A DNA stretch of 23,252 bases. It comes from T3Sed10-213 sp012519365 (GTDB taxonomy: Bacteria; Planctomycetota; Phycisphaerae; Sedimentisphaerales; Anaerohalosphaeraceae). The stretch spans positions 1 to 23,252 of the forward strand of contig JAPXLV010000045.1 of assembly GCA_033809355.1 (NCBI GenBank). The letters run 5' to 3'. This document shows positions 23,230 to 23,252 of the stretch, piece after piece. Both the position numbers and the translations under genes were made by a program. The notes below the pieces were generated by a model. That model had not been told where the DNA came from and did no database searches. It worked only from the letters and a program-made list of their open reading frames with translations. Position 1 is the stretch's first letter. Every line of letters starts with the position of its first letter.

Positions 23230-23252
23230 ATGGATATTGCACAGATTAAAGG
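23230..23252 (+). CDS. Start of an unidentified gene, cut by the window edge
   Basis: ATG at 23230 with AAGGAG 7 nt upstream begins MDIAQIK before the window ends. The ribosome binding site is the best in this area, so a real gene start is likely. Seven residues are too few to name it. A perfect inverted repeat lies directly upstream. Confidence 0.6.

Overview
The window looks like chromosomal DNA from a Gram-negative member of the Planctomycetota, most likely of the Phycisphaerae type. This is an inference from gene content: Tat-exported Gfo/Idh/MocA oxidoreductase, two Tat-exported xylose-isomerase-like TIM barrels and a DUF1080 lipoprotein in one operon, a very long RseP with several PDZ-like segments, and citramalate synthase. 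No rRNA or other taxonomic marker is present. No tRNA, rRNA, CRISPR array, transposase or prophage gene was seen.

Layout. Positions 153-6535 hold surface-glycan genes: two GT4 glycosyltransferases in tandem (+), a GT2 glycosyltransferase (-), a divergent FkbM methyltransferase (+), then a GT4 and a GT2 (-). The last two are the distal genes of an operon whose proximal genes are dxr and rseP (dxr > rseP > GT2 > GT4, minus strand, 9995 down to 4416). Positions 10245-14123 are a four-gene minus-strand operon of exported proteins (TIM barrel, TIM barrel, DUF1080 lipoprotein, Gfo/Idh/MocA) ending in a strong terminator at 10176-10213. Together they look like a periplasmic pathway acting on oxidised (3-keto) sugars. 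Upstream is cimA (-), with its own promoter. It is divergent from pdxB-folP (+), two cofactor genes joined by an ATGA overlap and preceded by a 449-bp gap with a probable promoter and a foldable leader of about 150 nt.

Positions 18418-20187 encode two exported minus-strand proteins: an unrecognised secreted protein whose 3' end overlaps folP by 19 bp, and an M14 carboxypeptidase lipoprotein. A monocistronic gene for a 69-residue secreted cysteine-rich peptide follows (+), with a strong terminator. Next come an isochorismatase-fold protein with serine at the nucleophile position (-) and the coupled pair trmB-rsmG (+), two m7G methyltransferases for tRNA and 16S rRNA. The right edge carries a hairpin, a striking perfect inverted repeat overlapping a ribosome binding site, and the first seven codons of another gene.

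The best leads for something undescribed are the exported sugar operon, the secreted Cys-rich peptide, the pdxB leader, the inverted repeat at 23197-23219, the serine-substituted hydrolase, and the unusually short or absent leader of dxr. None is a proven new system. Most genes are ordinary housekeeping or envelope functions.
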